Positions 52,448 to 62,287 of a DNA stretch of 64,000 nt are shown here, in pieces (within the stretch, counting starts at the first letter, position 1; every line of letters starts with the position of its first letter). The stretch covers positions 1,764,501-1,828,500 of the forward strand of contig NZ_CP030041.1 of the NCBI RefSeq assembly GCF_003260975.1, written 5' to 3'. The notes under the pieces were generated by a model, which saw only the letters and a program-made list of their open reading frames with translations, had not been told where the DNA came from and made no database searches. This DNA is from Echinicola strongylocentroti (GTDB taxonomy: Bacteria > Bacteroidota > Bacteroidia > Cytophagales > Cyclobacteriaceae). Both the position numbers and the translations under genes were made by a program.

Positions 52448-53476
52448 TCAATCCTTTACTGCCTCTTCTTCTACCTCACCACCAAGGCCCGCTTTTGCCT
52501 TGATCTTGGTCTCAAGCTCTTCCATTAGCTCCGGATTGTCCAGCAGGAGGTTTTTCACGGCGTCACGCCCTTGGCCCAGCTTGTTTCCTTCATAGGAGAA
52601 CCAAGACCCAGCTTTCTTCACGATCTCAAACTCCACTCCAAGATCAATGATCTCGCCTACTTTAGAGATCCCTTGACCGTACATAATGTCAAACTCCACC
52701 ACCTTAAACGGAGGTGCCACTTTGTTTTTCACCACTTTTACTTTGGTACGGTTACCGAGGATATTGTCCGCGCTTTCTTTGATCTGGCCGATCCTTCTGA
52801 TGTCCAGCCTGACAGAAGCATAGAACTTCAGCGCATTACCGCCGGTAGTGGTCTCTGGGCTACCAAACATCACACCGATCTTATCCCTCAGCTGATTGAT
52901 AAAGATGCAGGAACAACCGGTCTTGTTAATGGCTCCGGTCAGCTTCCTAAGGGCTTGGGACATCAATCTCGCCTGTAGGCCCATCTTGCTATCACCCATT
53001 TCGCCTTCCAGCTCGCCTTTAGGCACCAAAGCTGCCACGGAGTCAATCACGATGATATCCAAGGCGCCTGAACGGATCAGATGCTCGGCGATTTCCAGTG
53101 CTTGTTCTCCGTTGTCAGGCTGGGAGATCAGCAGATTTTCTGTATCGATTCCCAGTTTTTCTGCGTAAGATTTATCAAAGGCGTGCTCGGCATCGATGAT
53201 CGCAGCCATGCCTCCTTTTTTTTGCGCTTCGGCGATGCAGTGCATGGCCAATGTGGTCTTACCGGAAGATTCTGGCCCGTAAACCTCAATGACCCTGCCC
53301 CTTGGGATACCTCCTACACCCAATGCCATATCCAATCCGAGTGAACCTGTAGAAATGGTTGGAATATCCACTACCGAATTATCACTCAACTTCATGACCG
53401 TACCTTTTCCGTAGGTCTTTTCCAACTTATCCATCGTAAGCTGAAGCGCTTTTAATTTTTCTGTATTTTCACTCAT
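52448..53476 (-). CDS. recA: Recombinase RecA
   Basis: 342 aa, full length. RecA forms filaments on single-stranded DNA for strand exchange and SOS induction. Walker A is GPESSGKTT near residue 70, the Walker B region '[14 protein letters not shown]' is near 143, the DNA-binding loop region '[19 protein letters not shown]' is near 195-213 (quoted exactly 19 residues), and the acidic C-terminus ends '[11 protein letters not shown]'. It is monocistronic and closed by a terminator. No lexA-type box could be identified. Confidence 0.98.
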   Translation of the reverse strand: MSENTEKLKALQLTMDKLEKTYGKGTVMKLSDNSVVDIPTISTGSLGLDMALGVGGIPRGRVIEVYGPESSGKTTLAMHCIAEAQKKGGMAAIIDAEHAFDKSYAEKLGIDTENLLISQPDNGEQALEIAEHLIRSGALDIIVIDSVAALVPKGELEGEMGDSKMGLQARLMSQALRKLTGAINKTGCSCIFINQLRDKIGVMFGSPETTTGGNALKFYASVRLDIRRIGQIKESADNILGNRTKVKVVKNKVAPPFKVVEFDIMYGQGISKVGEIIDLGVEFEIVKKAGSWFSYEGNKLGQGRDAVKNLLLDNPELMEELETKIKAKAGLGGEVEEEAVKD

Positions 53477-53660
53477 ATACTCAAAGAATCGAAGGTGTAT
53501 TAAAATATTATGTGAAAGTAAACATTCGCCAACTGAATATCAACTTTCATCACAACCATTGTTTTGTTATGACGTTTTATTAAATTAGAAATTTGTATTG
53601 CATGGTTACAGTAGATTTGGTATAAATTTTGAATTTAGACTAATAAAGTAACATTAATTT

Positions 53661-54449
53661 ATGCCCTTGTTCATAAGACTATTTTTCATTCATTTTCTGA
53701 CTGTTGCCATTTCCACGAGTGTTTTTGGTCAGCAGTATTCCCGACCTTATCAGGAAGGGGAAGAGCTTACTTTTAAAGTAAAGTATTTATTTTTCAATGC
53801 AGCAGAAGCCAAAATGATCATTGACAACCAAATTCATACAATGAATGGCCAGCCGAGCTATAAAATTGATGTTTATGGCAAAACCTTAAGTATTTTCAGC
53901 ATATTTAAGGTAAAAGACAACTGGGGTTCCTATATGGACACCAGCTTAAATATCCCCTACCGTTCTTATCGACATATTGAAGAAGGAGGATATCGTAAGC
54001 ACGAAATCGTTGACTTTGACCACAAAGCAGGTACTGCTACGGTAAAAGAATACGACAGGGAAAACAAAAGACTTAAAGACACCAAGGAGTTTGACATCCA
54101 GTCAGGGATTCAGGATATTGTAAGTGGGTTTTACTATATGCGTCACCTTGACTATAGGCTGTACAGAAGAGGTGATGTAATTAATGTAAAGGGATTCTTC
54201 GATGAAAAAACCTACGACCTAAAACTTATTTATGAAGGCAGGGACCGTATTTCAACCAAAATCGGAGAATTTGACACCATTATCATCTCTCCCGTCATGC
54301 CCAACAACAAGCTGTTCAGTGGCGAAAACCCCATAAAAATGTGGATCACCAATGACAAAAACAGGATCCCCATAAAGGTAGAGGCTGAACTGGTGGTGGG
54401 ATCACTTAACATGGAGATAACAGAAGCTACTGGATTGCGTAACAAATAG
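53661..54449 (+). CDS. DUF3108-domain exported protein
   Basis: 262 aa with a signal peptide cleaved after about 'VFGQ'. The DUF3108 domain spans most of the mature part: 'EELTFKVKYLFFNAAEAKM', 'DVYGKTLSIFSIFKVKDNWGSYMD' (in part), 'GIQDIVSGFYYMRHLDY' and 'PIKVEAELVVGSLNMEI'. It probably folds as a periplasmic beta-barrel related to lipid- or lipoprotein-binding proteins. Function is unknown. It is on the same strand as, but 153 bp before, the PhoB-like regulator gene. Confidence 0.88.
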   Translation: MPLFIRLFFIHFLTVAISTSVFGQQYSRPYQEGEELTFKVKYLFFNAAEAKMIIDNQIHTMNGQPSYKIDVYGKTLSIFSIFKVKDNWGSYMDTSLNIPYRSYRHIEEGGYRKHEIVDFDHKAGTATVKEYDRENKRLKDTKEFDIQSGIQDIVSGFYYMRHLDYRLYRRGDVINVKGFFDEKTYDLKLIYEGRDRISTKIGEFDTIIISPVMPNNKLFSGENPIKMWITNDKNRIPIKVEAELVVGSLNMEITEATGLRNK

Positions 54450-54602
54450 GTAACAAAGCATTAATATTAAATTAATAATATTGCGTTTTAGCAAAACATT
54501 ATATTGACCTTCTAGCCTTTTTCTTAAAAAGAAGTTATTTCTTTTGATAGTTTTTCTAAATTAGCGGTGCTTAAAAAAGAACATTTAAACAGGCAAAGTC
54601 AA

Positions 54603-55292
54603 ATGAGTGACAATCCAAAAATCAAAGTTCTGGTAGTAGATGACGAACCAGATATTATTGAAATCCTAACTTATAACCTCGAAAAGGAAGGTTATGAAGT
54701 AGCTTCAGCAAGCGACGGAATCAAAGCTGTACAGACTGCCGCTAAATTCAAGCCTGATGTAATCCTGCTGGACATCATGATGCCCAATCAAGATGGAGTA
54801 GAAACGTGCCGTCAAATACGGGACATGGAAGAACTTAAAAACACTTTTATTATTTTTCTCACTGCCCGCTCGGAAGAGTATTCAGAAGTGGCTGCTTTTG
54901 ACGTAGGCGCTGACGATTATATCACCAAACCCATCAAGCCCCGGGCATTGGTAAGCCGTATAGCAGCACTATTCAGAAGGGAATCCAAGAAGGAGCAAGA
55001 GGTGTCTCAGATCAAAATAAAAGACCTGACCATAGACAGGAGCAGTTTCACCATTGACCAAGCTGGCAACACCATCACCCTGCCAAAAAAGGAATTCGAA
55101 CTGTTGTACTTTCTGGCAAAAAATCCCAACATGGTATTCAGCAGAGACGAGTTGCTCCAAAATATTTGGGGAGCGGATGTGTTCGTCCTGGCCCGAACCG
55201 TGGATGTCCATATCCGAAAGGTGAGGGAAAAAATCGGGGACAACTATATCACCACTGTAAAAGGTGTAGGTTACAAGTTTGACAATAATTAA
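54603..55292 (+). CDS. OmpR/PhoB-family response regulator
   Basis: About 229 aa from the ATG at 54603; a GTG at 54567 would add 12 residues not expected in the family. The receiver domain (about 1-120) has 'VVDDEPD', phospho-acceptor Asp in 'VILLDIMMP' (about 55) and Lys in 'YITKPI'. The winged-helix DNA-binding domain (about 135-229) has 'LPKKEFELLYFLAKN', 'RDELLQNIWG', 'RTVDVHIRKVREKIG' and 'VKGVGYKF'. A PhoR-like kinase gene begins 3 bp downstream, so the two form a sensor-regulator pair, possibly for phosphate. Confidence 0.95.
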   Translation: MSDNPKIKVLVVDDEPDIIEILTYNLEKEGYEVASASDGIKAVQTAAKFKPDVILLDIMMPNQDGVETCRQIRDMEELKNTFIIFLTARSEEYSEVAAFDVGADDYITKPIKPRALVSRIAALFRRESKKEQEVSQIKIKDLTIDRSSFTIDQAGNTITLPKKEFELLYFLAKNPNMVFSRDELLQNIWGADVFVLARTVDVHIRKVREKIGDNYITTVKGVGYKFDNN

Positions 55293-55295
55293 AGT

Positions 55296-56365
55296 ATGCT
55301 TACGACTTCCAGAGGGATATCGCTCGTATTGGCCTTTGCCATTTCAGCCCTTACCGTAGCCTTCCTCTCCTTGCTTGACGATGCCACCCCAATGCTGCTG
55401 ACAGTAGCTTGGGGTTGACCATCGCTATTTCGTATCTTTTGATCAATCTCACCCTTGAATTCCTGATCTTCAAAGAGATCAGTAATATTTACAGTGCCTT
55501 GGAAAAAATCCAAAAAAAGGACCTGTCAGGAATCGCGGACAAACCTCAAAAAACCTCAATCTCTCCCTTAAGGAAGATCAACAACACCATTAATTCTTAT
55601 GCCATTGCCAAAAACAAGGAAATAGCAACCCTACAGCGTAATGAGGCGTTCAGAAGAGAATTTGTCGCTGATATTTCCCATGAGTTAAAAACACCCATAT
55701 TCGCCGCCCAAGGCTATGTCCACACCCTTCTTGATGGGGCCGTAGAAGATGTAAATGTCCGGGACAAGTTCCTTAAACGTGCCGCAAAAAGCCTGAACAA
55801 CCTGGACAACCTTGTCAAAGACCTGCTCACCCTTAACCAAATGGAGAGTGGTGTAGTAAAATTTAATCACGAGGTCTTTGACATGATCCCTCTTATCGAA
55901 GAGGTCATGGAGCAGCTAGAAAACAAAGCTGAAAAAAGGCACATCAACCTACGCCTTAAGTACAACCCCGAAAAATCATACTACACCTTTGCCGACAAGG
56001 ACAAAATCTACAGGGTCTGCCAAAACCTCATCTCCAATGCCCTTAAATACAACCACGAGGGCGGAGAAGCCTTGATCGCCTTAAAATCTACCAAAAACCA
56101 TATCAAGGTAGACATCAAAGACAACGGGCTGGGCATCCCTCCAGAAGATATCAAGCGGATATTCGAACGATTTTACCGTGTGGACAAGAGTCGGTCAAGG
56201 GAAATGGGTGGCACTGGGCTGGGGCTGGCCATCGTAAAACACATCCTAGAAGGCCATAAGAGTAAAATCTCCGTCACTTCGACAGTGGGCAAGGGCTCTA
56301 CGTTCAGCTTCTCACTTCCGATAGAGAAAAAGGCCACTCAAGATGAAGAAAATGGCTCCACTTAA
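55296..56365 (+). CDS. PhoR/KinB-like sensor histidine kinase with a -1 frameshift
   Basis: An ATG at 55296, 3 bp after the regulator stop, opens a frame (MLTTSRGISLVLAFAISAL...) that encodes a first membrane helix but stops at TGA 55416. The rest continues in another frame (from 55409: second helix 'AISYLLINLTLEFLIF', a short HAMP-like linker, His in 'ISHELKTPIFAAQG', HATPase with 'NALKYN', 'DNGLGIPPED', 'GTGLGLAIVKH'). One extra T in the GCTTGGGG run at about 55407-55414 would join them into a ~356-aa kinase with no sensor domain outside the membrane. It is either a real frameshift or a sequencing error. Confidence 0.8.
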
Positions 56366-56428
56366 TCCAACCAATCGATAAGCCAAACATTATTTCACCA
56401 AACATTTTTTACATCAGGTAATTTTAGC

Positions 56429-56436
56429 TAATTTTG
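56429..56436 (+). promoter_or_regulatory. Putative Bacteroidota -7 element for the pseudouridine synthase gene
   Basis: TAATTTTG matches TAnnTTTG, 33 bp before the ATG at 56470. It overlaps the TTG at 56434, which argues that this TTG is not the start codon. Confidence 0.5.
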
Positions 56437-56469
56437 CACCTTAAATTTGAAAGGTGTAAGCCTGGCTTT

Positions 56470-57180
56470 ATGAAAAAAATAGATTTCAATGATCTTATTC
56501 TGTTTCAAAATGATGACTATTTGGTCATCAACAAGCCTCCATACTTATCGACCTTAGACGATAGGCATGAAAGACAAAACATCCTTCACTTGGCCAAAGA
56601 GCACACTCCTGATGCCCAGGTGTGCCATCGACTTGACAAGGAAACTTCAGGATGTTTGGTTATTGCAAAAAACCCGGATGCATACCGTAATATTGCGATC
56701 CAATTTGAACACAGAAAAGTCAACAAAATCTATCACGCCGTGGCGCAAGGGATCCATGACTATGACAATAAGCTCGTAGACAGAAATCTGGTCGCCACCA
56801 ATAAAGGCGTCGCAAAGATCAGCCTCAAGGGAAAACCGGCCACCACCTACTTCACCACGCTAAAGACCTACGCAAAACATTCACTGATCGAATGCAAGCC
56901 GGTCTCTGGGAGACTGCACCAGATCAGGGTTCACCTGGCATATCTGGACGCCCCCATATGTGGTGATGAAATGTACGGTGGCAAGCCGCTCTACCTTTCA
57001 GAACTTAAAAGAAAATTCAACCTAAAAAAGGGAACAGAAGAATCTCCTATCATGCAACGTGTTTCACTGCATGCTTATTCGGTCTCCTTTGAGGGAATGG
57101 ACGAGAGACCCATTACGGTCACAGCTCCTTACCCCAAGGATTTTGCAGTATTGGTAAAACAGCTGGAAAAAAGCAATTAG
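56470..57180 (+). CDS. RluA-family pseudouridine synthase
   Basis: About 236 aa from the ATG at 56470. The catalytic Asp is in 'VCHRLDKETSGCLVIAKN' (HRLDxxTSG, about residue 58), and 'CKPVSGRLHQIRVHLAYLDAPICGD' (RxHQIRxH block near 155) completes the family signature. No S4 RNA-binding domain is present, unlike RluD, so it belongs to the short RluA-like group. It isomerises uridines in rRNA or tRNA; the site is unknown. A -7 box lies just upstream. Confidence 0.92.
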   Translation: MKKIDFNDLILFQNDDYLVINKPPYLSTLDDRHERQNILHLAKEHTPDAQVCHRLDKETSGCLVIAKNPDAYRNIAIQFEHRKVNKIYHAVAQGIHDYDNKLVDRNLVATNKGVAKISLKGKPATTYFTTLKTYAKHSLIECKPVSGRLHQIRVHLAYLDAPICGDEMYGGKPLYLSELKRKFNLKKGTEESPIMQRVSLHAYSVSFEGMDERPITVTAPYPKDFAVLVKQLEKSN

Positions 57181-57290
57181 ACAACTGCCTTTCCAGCAGG
57201 ACACCACCGATAAAAGCAGGCTTTTTCATGGCGGACAGCAACAGAAAAGAGGCTATCCCCGTGAAAATTAGGCAGTAAACACAAAGATAT

Positions 57291-57322
57291 TTTGCATATA
57301 ATCGGAATTCCTTCTATCTTTG
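57291..57322 (+). promoter_or_regulatory. Bacteroidota promoter for the rplM operon
   Basis: TTTG (57291-57294), a 20-bp spacer and TATCTTTG (57315-57322) match -33 TTTG / -7 TAnnTTTG closely. A 5' leader of about 50 nt before the GTG start follows; it might carry autoregulatory structure, as ribosomal protein operons often do, but no conserved fold could be identified by eye. Confidence 0.7.
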
Positions 57323-57378
57323 TGTCCCTTTTTGAGGGCGAAATGTATTTAACAAGCTAATAATTAAACATTTACACA

Positions 57379-57822
57379 GTGGATACTTTAAGCTATAAAA
57401 CCGTATCAGCAAACAGTGCTACCGTACAAAAAGACTGGGTGATAGTGGATGCCTCAGCAATGGTACTTGGTAGATTTGCAAGTGAGGTTGCTAAAATCTT
57501 AAGAGGAAAAAACAAGCCTAGCTTTACTCCTCACGTAGACTGCGGCGACAATGTCATAGTCATCAATGCAGACAAAATCCGATTGACTGGTAAAAAGTGG
57601 GACGATAAAGTATATGTTCGTCACACTGGTTATCCAGGTGGTCAGCGAATCTCTACCCCAAGGATCCTTAAGAGCAAATCTTCTGCAATCCTAGTGGAAA
57701 AAGCTGTAAGAGGAATGCTTCCTAAAAACAGATTGGGAAGAAAATTGTACACCAACCTTTATGTATATGAAGGTACTGAACATCCTCATGAAGCGCAACA
57801 ACCAAAAGTAGTTAAACTTTAA
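57379..57822 (+). CDS. rplM: 50S ribosomal protein L13
   Basis: 147 aa starting at GTG. The family blocks 'KDWVIVDASAMVLGRFASEVAKIL' (in part), 'GDNVIVINADKIRLTGKKWDDK' (in part) and 'AVRGMLPKNRLGRK' are all present. L13 binds 23S rRNA early in assembly. It heads the rplM-rpsI-rpsB unit, with rpsI 12 bp downstream, after a good consensus promoter. Confidence 0.97.
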   Translation: MDTLSYKTVSANSATVQKDWVIVDASAMVLGRFASEVAKILRGKNKPSFTPHVDCGDNVIVINADKIRLTGKKWDDKVYVRHTGYPGGQRISTPRILKSKSSAILVEKAVRGMLPKNRLGRKLYTNLYVYEGTEHPHEAQQPKVVKL

Positions 57823-57834
57823 TCTGATCATTCC

Positions 57835-58221
57835 ATGGAAGTTATCAATACAATCGGTAGAAGAAAAACATCTGTTGCGAGGATCTATATGAAGCCTGGC
57901 AAAGGCGAGATCATTGTCAACAACAGAAACATAGAAGCATATTTTCCATTTGACCTTCACCAGATCGTCGTAAGACAGCCCCTTACACTAGTGAACGAAG
58001 CTGAAGCTTTCGACATTAAGATCACAGTAGACGGTGGTGGCATCAAAGGACAAGCAGAGGCGGCCAGAATGGCTATCGCTCGTGCCCTATGCGAAATCAA
58101 TGAGGAACACAGAAGCCCATTGAAAAAAGAAGGATTCCTTACCAGAGACCCAAGAATGGTGGAACGTAAGAAGCCAGGTCGCAGAAAGGCAAGAAGAAGA
58201 TTCCAGTTCTCCAAGCGTTAA
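57835..58221 (+). CDS. rpsI: 30S ribosomal protein S9
   Basis: 128 aa, basic. It has 'TIGRRKTSVARIYMKPGKGE' at the start and the C-terminal 'RKKPGRRKARRRFQFSKR' tail that reaches the P site of the ribosome. It is 12 bp after rplM and 42 bp before rpsB, in the same transcription unit. Confidence 0.98.
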   Translation: MEVINTIGRRKTSVARIYMKPGKGEIIVNNRNIEAYFPFDLHQIVVRQPLTLVNEAEAFDIKITVDGGGIKGQAEAARMAIARALCEINEEHRSPLKKEGFLTRDPRMVERKKPGRRKARRRFQFSKR

Positions 58222-58263
58222 TCTGGAAATTACACAGGTACTTTATAAAACTTACATATTTAA

Positions 58264-59025
58264 ATGGCTAAAATCGAATATAAAGACTTACTGGATGCTG
58301 GTGTTCACTTTGGACACTTAACAAGAAAGTGGGATCCAAGAATGGCACCGTACATCTTCATGGAGAAAAACGGCATCCATATCATTGATCTGAATAAAAC
58401 GCTCGTGTGCCTTGAAGAAGCATCCAACGCACTCAAGCAAATCGTACGCTCCGGCAAAAAAGTGATGTTCGTGGCGACCAAAAAGCAAGCCAAGGACTTG
58501 GTAGCTGAAGAAGCTGCAAGACTTAAAATGCCTTTTGTGACAGAAAGATGGCAAGGTGGTATGATGACCAACTTTGCAACCATCCGTAAGTCACTGAAGA
58601 AAATGTCTTCCATCGACAAAATGATGAAAGAAGAGGCTTACACCAACTTGGCGAAGAAGGAACGTCTGATGATCACCAGACAGCGTGAGAAACTGGAAAA
58701 CGTATTGGGCGGTATTGCTGACCTTACCCGTCTTCCTGCAGCGCTATTTGTAGTGGACATCAAAAGAGAACACATTGCAATTGCCGAAGCCAAAAAGCTT
58801 GGTATCCCTGTATTCGCCTTGGTAGATACTAACTCCAACCCTGGAGAAGCGGATTTCCCAATCCCTGCCAATGACGATGCATTCAAATCCATTTCATTAT
58901 TGGTGAAAGCCGTCGGTTCTGCTATCGAAGAAGGACTTTCTGAAAGAAAGAAAGACAAAGAAGAGGCAAAACTCTCTGAAGAGGAAGAAGCAAAGAAAGC
59001 TGCTGACGCCGAAACCAAAGAATAA
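58264..59025 (+). CDS. rpsB: 30S ribosomal protein S2
   Basis: 253 aa. '[20 protein letters not shown]' at the start and '[25 protein letters not shown]' (region near 180-204) are S2 signatures. The last ~35 residues form a highly charged Glu/Lys-rich tail. It binds S1 and the small-subunit body. A large hairpin terminator separates it from tsf, its usual partner. Confidence 0.98.
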   Translation: MAKIEYKDLLDAGVHFGHLTRKWDPRMAPYIFMEKNGIHIIDLNKTLVCLEEASNALKQIVRSGKKVMFVATKKQAKDLVAEEAARLKMPFVTERWQGGMMTNFATIRKSLKKMSSIDKMMKEEAYTNLAKKERLMITRQREKLENVLGGIADLTRLPAALFVVDIKREHIAIAEAKKLGIPVFALVDTNSNPGEADFPIPANDDAFKSISLLVKAVGSAIEEGLSERKKDKEEAKLSEEEEAKKAADAETKE

Positions 59026-59047
59026 TCCACTATGATTTAATAATAAC

Positions 59048-59089
59048 AAAAAATTGAACATGCGGTAAACTACCTATGTTCAATTTTTT
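59048..59089 (+). terminator. Terminator between rpsB and tsf
   Basis: AAAAAATTGAACAT (59048-59061) pairs perfectly with ATGTTCAATTTTTT (59076-59089); the 14-nt loop contains a further GGTA/TACC pairing. It is followed by a T. It lies 22 bp past rpsB, so readthrough or a separate promoter must supply tsf. Confidence 0.85.
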
Positions 59090-59178
59090 TGTTATTGCCT
59101 ACTCGTTCCGAGTCCAGTTATAGGAGGAGAAACGATTATATTTATAAAAGTCATCATCACTATTAAAAATATCAAACA

Positions 59179-60009
59179 ATGGCTATTACTGCACAAGATG
59201 TAAACAAACTAAGACAAATGACTGGTGCCGGTATGATGGACTGTAAGAAAGCCCTTACCGAAGCTGAAGGAGATTTTGATAAAGCGGTTGATATCTTAAG
59301 GAAAAAAGGACAAAAGGTATCCGCTTCCAGAGCAGACCGTGAAACTAAAGAAGGTGTAGTAGTTACTAGTGTAAGTGCCGATAAATCAGAAGGAGTGTTA
59401 TTGACACTTACTTGTGAAACTGACTTCGTGGCCAAAAACGAAGAGTTCGTAGGCTTTGCCAACGAAATCCTTGCACTGGCCGTTGAGAAAGGCGCTTCTA
59501 ACAAAGAAGAAATCCTTGCCCTTCCTTTCGAAAGTATCACCGTTGGTGAAAAAATCATCGAAATGACCGGTAAGATTGGTGAGAAAATCGAAATCAGCGA
59601 CTACGTAGTCGTAAAAGGTGAAGCCGTAGTACCCTATATCCACTCTAATGGTAAACTAGGTGTATTGGTAGCACTGAAAAATGTAAATGGCGCAGAGGTA
59701 GAGGAAGCTGGTAAAGACGTAGCCATGCAGATCGCTGCCATGAATCCTGTAGCTGTGGACAAAGACGGCGTGGATGCTTCTGTAGTGGAAAGAGAAATCG
59801 CTGTAGGCAAAGAGCAAGCTCAAGCAGAAGGCAAGCCTGAAGCAATGATCGAAAAGATCGCTATGGGCAAACTGAACAAGTTCTACAAAGAAAACACCTT
59901 GCTAAGCCAGTCTTTCGTAAAAGACAGCAGCAAGTCTGTTACCCAGTACTTGGACGGCGTAACCAAAGGCCTTACTGTAGTGGACTTCAAAAGAGTATCT
60001 ATCGGGTAA
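59179..60009 (+). CDS. tsf: Elongation factor Ts
   Basis: 276 aa, full length. The N-terminal UBA-like domain begins 'QDVNKLRQMTGAGMMDCKKAL' (in part), followed by 'EGDFDKAVDILRKKG' and 'ETDFVAKNEEFVGFANEIL' (Thr-Asp-Phe-Val EF-Tu contact). EF-Ts exchanges GDP for GTP on EF-Tu. A terminator-like hairpin stands between rpsB and tsf, and another follows tsf. Confidence 0.98.
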   Translation: MAITAQDVNKLRQMTGAGMMDCKKALTEAEGDFDKAVDILRKKGQKVSASRADRETKEGVVVTSVSADKSEGVLLTLTCETDFVAKNEEFVGFANEILALAVEKGASNKEEILALPFESITVGEKIIEMTGKIGEKIEISDYVVVKGEAVVPYIHSNGKLGVLVALKNVNGAEVEEAGKDVAMQIAAMNPVAVDKDGVDASVVEREIAVGKEQAQAEGKPEAMIEKIAMGKLNKFYKENTLLSQSFVKDSSKSVTQYLDGVTKGLTVVDFKRVSIG

Positions 60010-60038
60010 TTCATTCTCGAAACAGTATAAAAAACAGG

Positions 60039-60069
60039 AACCGCAGGCTGGAAAGCTTGCGGTTTTTTT
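60039..60069 (+). terminator. Rho-independent terminator after tsf
   Basis: AACCGCAGGCT (60039-60049) pairs with AGCTTGCGGTT (60054-60064) with one mismatch over a GGAA loop, followed by a run of T's to 60069. It overlaps the stop of the convergent M24 gene by two bases. Confidence 0.85.
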
Positions 60070-61357
60070 ATTGGTTCATCAGCCCCTCTATCTCCTCTGC
60101 TTCGATCGGGATCTCGGCCATTAAATCCTTGTTTGACTTTTCCCCGATTACATAATTATTTTCCAGCCTGATCCCAATGGACTCCTCACGGATATAGATC
60201 CCCGGCTCGATGGTAAAGACCATCCCTGCCTTTACGGGTGCATAGATCGAACCTACATCATGCACGTCCAATCCCAATGGATGCGATGTACCATGCATAA
60301 AGTACTTCCGGTAGAGAGGGTTGGCGGGGTCCTGCTTACGCACATCGCGCTTGTCCAGCAGCCCTAGTCCGATCAATTCCGCCTCCACCAACGCCCCCAC
60401 TTCCTTGTGGTAATCCTGTAATAGGACTCCTGGTCTGAGCATCTTTTCGGCCGCTCTCATGACTCGAAGCACCGCATCATACACTTCTCGCTGCCTAGGT
60501 GTGTAACGGCCATTTACGGGTACCGTCCGGGTCATGTCCGCATTATAATTACCGTATTCGGCTCCTACATCCATCAGGATCAGGTCGCCCGAGTGGCATA
60601 CCTGATCATTTTCCAAGTAATGAAGTACACAGGAATTGGCACCGGATCCGACTATGGGCTCGTAGCCGAACCCCCTGCTGCCATGACGGACAAATTCATG
60701 CAGGTATTCCGCTTCAATCTCATATTCCTTAACCCCTGGCTTCGTAAAATCCAACACCCTTCTAAATCCCTTTTCGGTAATATCACAAGCCTTTTGCAGT
60801 TGGTCGATTTCATCTGGAGCTTTGATCGACCTCAGCTCGCCCAACAAAGGCGCCAGTCGCTCATACCGATGAAGCGGATAGGCTTCTTTTAGCTTTTTAA
60901 CAAAACGCGCATCCCTGCTTTCTACTTCATTGCTAGCCCCTCGATGTTCATTGGTATTCAGGTAAACATGGTCCACATGACTGAGAATACCCTGCAATAC
61001 TTGGTCAAACTCTGAAGTCCACCGTACCGTTTTCACACCAGACAGTTCAGCTGCTTCAGACTGATGTAGCTTATGCCCTTCCCATACCACAACCTGCTCA
61101 TTGGTTTCCCTGACAAACAACACTTCACGCATCGTTTCGCTGGGAAAATCCGGGCAAATCAACAGGATCGTCTCTTCCTGATCGATACCACTGAGGTAGA
61201 ACAGATCATTATTTTGTCTGAATTTCATCGTCCCATCAGCGTTGGTGGGCATGAGGTCATTGGCATTTAAAATGGCAACGGAGTTTGGCCTTAGCATCTT
61301 GGCCAGCTTAGCGCGGGTTGACTTATAAAAAGTATTATTTAATGGTTGATATCTCAT
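60068..61357 (-). CDS. Xaa-Pro aminopeptidase (peptidase M24B)
   Basis: 429 aa. The N-terminal creatinase-like domain is followed by the pita-bread catalytic domain (about 175-429). Dinuclear metal ligands are visible: Asp in 'LMDVGAEYGNYNADMTRT' (two Asp), His in 'FMHGTSHPLGLDVHD', Glu in 'FTIEPGIYI' and Glu in 'GIRLENNYVI'. It cleaves N-terminal residues before proline in peptides. Size and motifs match the PepP type. It is monocistronic and converges on tsf. Confidence 0.95.
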   Translation of the reverse strand: MRYQPLNNTFYKSTRAKLAKMLRPNSVAILNANDLMPTNADGTMKFRQNNDLFYLSGIDQEETILLICPDFPSETMREVLFVRETNEQVVVWEGHKLHQSEAAELSGVKTVRWTSEFDQVLQGILSHVDHVYLNTNEHRGASNEVESRDARFVKKLKEAYPLHRYERLAPLLGELRSIKAPDEIDQLQKACDITEKGFRRVLDFTKPGVKEYEIEAEYLHEFVRHGSRGFGYEPIVGSGANSCVLHYLENDQVCHSGDLILMDVGAEYGNYNADMTRTVPVNGRYTPRQREVYDAVLRVMRAAEKMLRPGVLLQDYHKEVGALVEAELIGLGLLDKRDVRKQDPANPLYRKYFMHGTSHPLGLDVHDVGSIYAPVKAGMVFTIEPGIYIREESIGIRLENNYVIGEKSNKDLMAEIPIEAEEIEGLMNQ

Positions 61358-61450
61358 TGCTTCAGTTTTCTCTATATTGTTTTGTCATAGGCATTATCGG
61401 TAAAAGGGCAAGACGGCGGGAACATTTGTTCGCAAATGCCCTGAGCCGGC

Positions 61451-62287
61451 TCAAGACTCCTTCACCAAGCCATCTGAACACACGTATTTTTTGGCTGCCA
61501 TATTTTCATTCATGATGCGCAAATTCTCTTCCTGGTCCGTCCAGCTCTCCTTGTGGTACAGGTGGTATTGGACTGCTAAATTCCTCACCGAACCCAATTG
61601 ATAACCAAGCCCTTTAAATCGCCAAAGCAGATCGGCATCCTCACCAACGGCGGGACGTGTATATGCCTCATCAAACCCATTGATTGCGTAAATTGCGTCT
61701 TTGTGAAAGGACATATTGCAGCCTTTCAGGTGCCTCATCTTCCGCGTCCCCACTATCCTACCCAATACACCTTTCGGGTCCATAAAAAAGCCCTCCTCCA
61801 CAAACTCCCCGCCACGCTTTTTGATTTTTGCAAAGTGCTTTCTTACATAAGCATTCATTTCTTCTGGCTTGATGGATCCCTCCAGCAACAACTCAGACGT
61901 TTTGGGATCAAGCTTAACACGCTTTCCGGCAAGGATGGTAGTTGGGTTGGCATGGTTGATATGAAACTCCATAAACCTTGGATGGAGCACACAGTCACCA
62001 TCAATAAATACCAACCAATCGGTATTGGCTGCCCTAATGGCAGCATTGAGCGCTTGGTTTTTTTGCCAGCCTCTATCCTCTCTGGTCAGGTGCTGAAAAG
62101 GATCCTGAAAGGAATAATGCCCCACAAAGGTTCTCATCTCCTCCGAGTCACCATCCTCAGAGATGATTACTTCAAACCGATGGTCAGTTTGCCCCTCCAG
62201 CGAATCCAGCACTGCCTTTAAAAAAGTAGTGTTTTTATAAACCGATATAATTAAAGTAGCCTTTAACTCGTCTTTAGTATGATGCAT
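61451..62287 (-). CDS. Family 2 glycosyltransferase
   Basis: 278 aa, cytoplasmic, GT-A fold. The N-terminal 'ISVYKNTTFLKAVLDSL' and 'EVIISEDGDSEEM' are nucleotide-sugar binding, the DxD-type metal motif is 'FIDGDCVLHPRF' (about residue 95), and 'GFDEAYTRPAVGEDADLLWRF' near residue 210 is the acceptor/galactosyltransferase-like C-terminal block. It is not in a polysaccharide cluster. The sugar and acceptor are unknown. The gene is flanked by short gaps and opposed to the M16 gene. Confidence 0.88.
   Translation of the reverse strand: MHHTKDELKATLIISVYKNTTFLKAVLDSLEGQTDHRFEVIISEDGDSEEMRTFVGHYSFQDPFQHLTREDRGWQKNQALNAAIRAANTDWLVFIDGDCVLHPRFMEFHINHANPTTILAGKRVKLDPKTSELLLEGSIKPEEMNAYVRKHFAKIKKRGGEFVEEGFFMDPKGVLGRIVGTRKMRHLKGCNMSFHKDAIYAINGFDEAYTRPAVGEDADLLWRFKGLGYQLGSVRNLAVQYHLYHKESWTDQEENLRIMNENMAAKKYVCSDGLVKES

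Noticed and set aside
55400..55420. Programmed -1 ribosomal frameshift in the PhoR-like kinase
   Set aside because: The break lies at GCTTGGGGTTGA, which is not a canonical X-XXY-YYZ slippery site, and no downstream pseudoknot is evident. A missing base is simpler.
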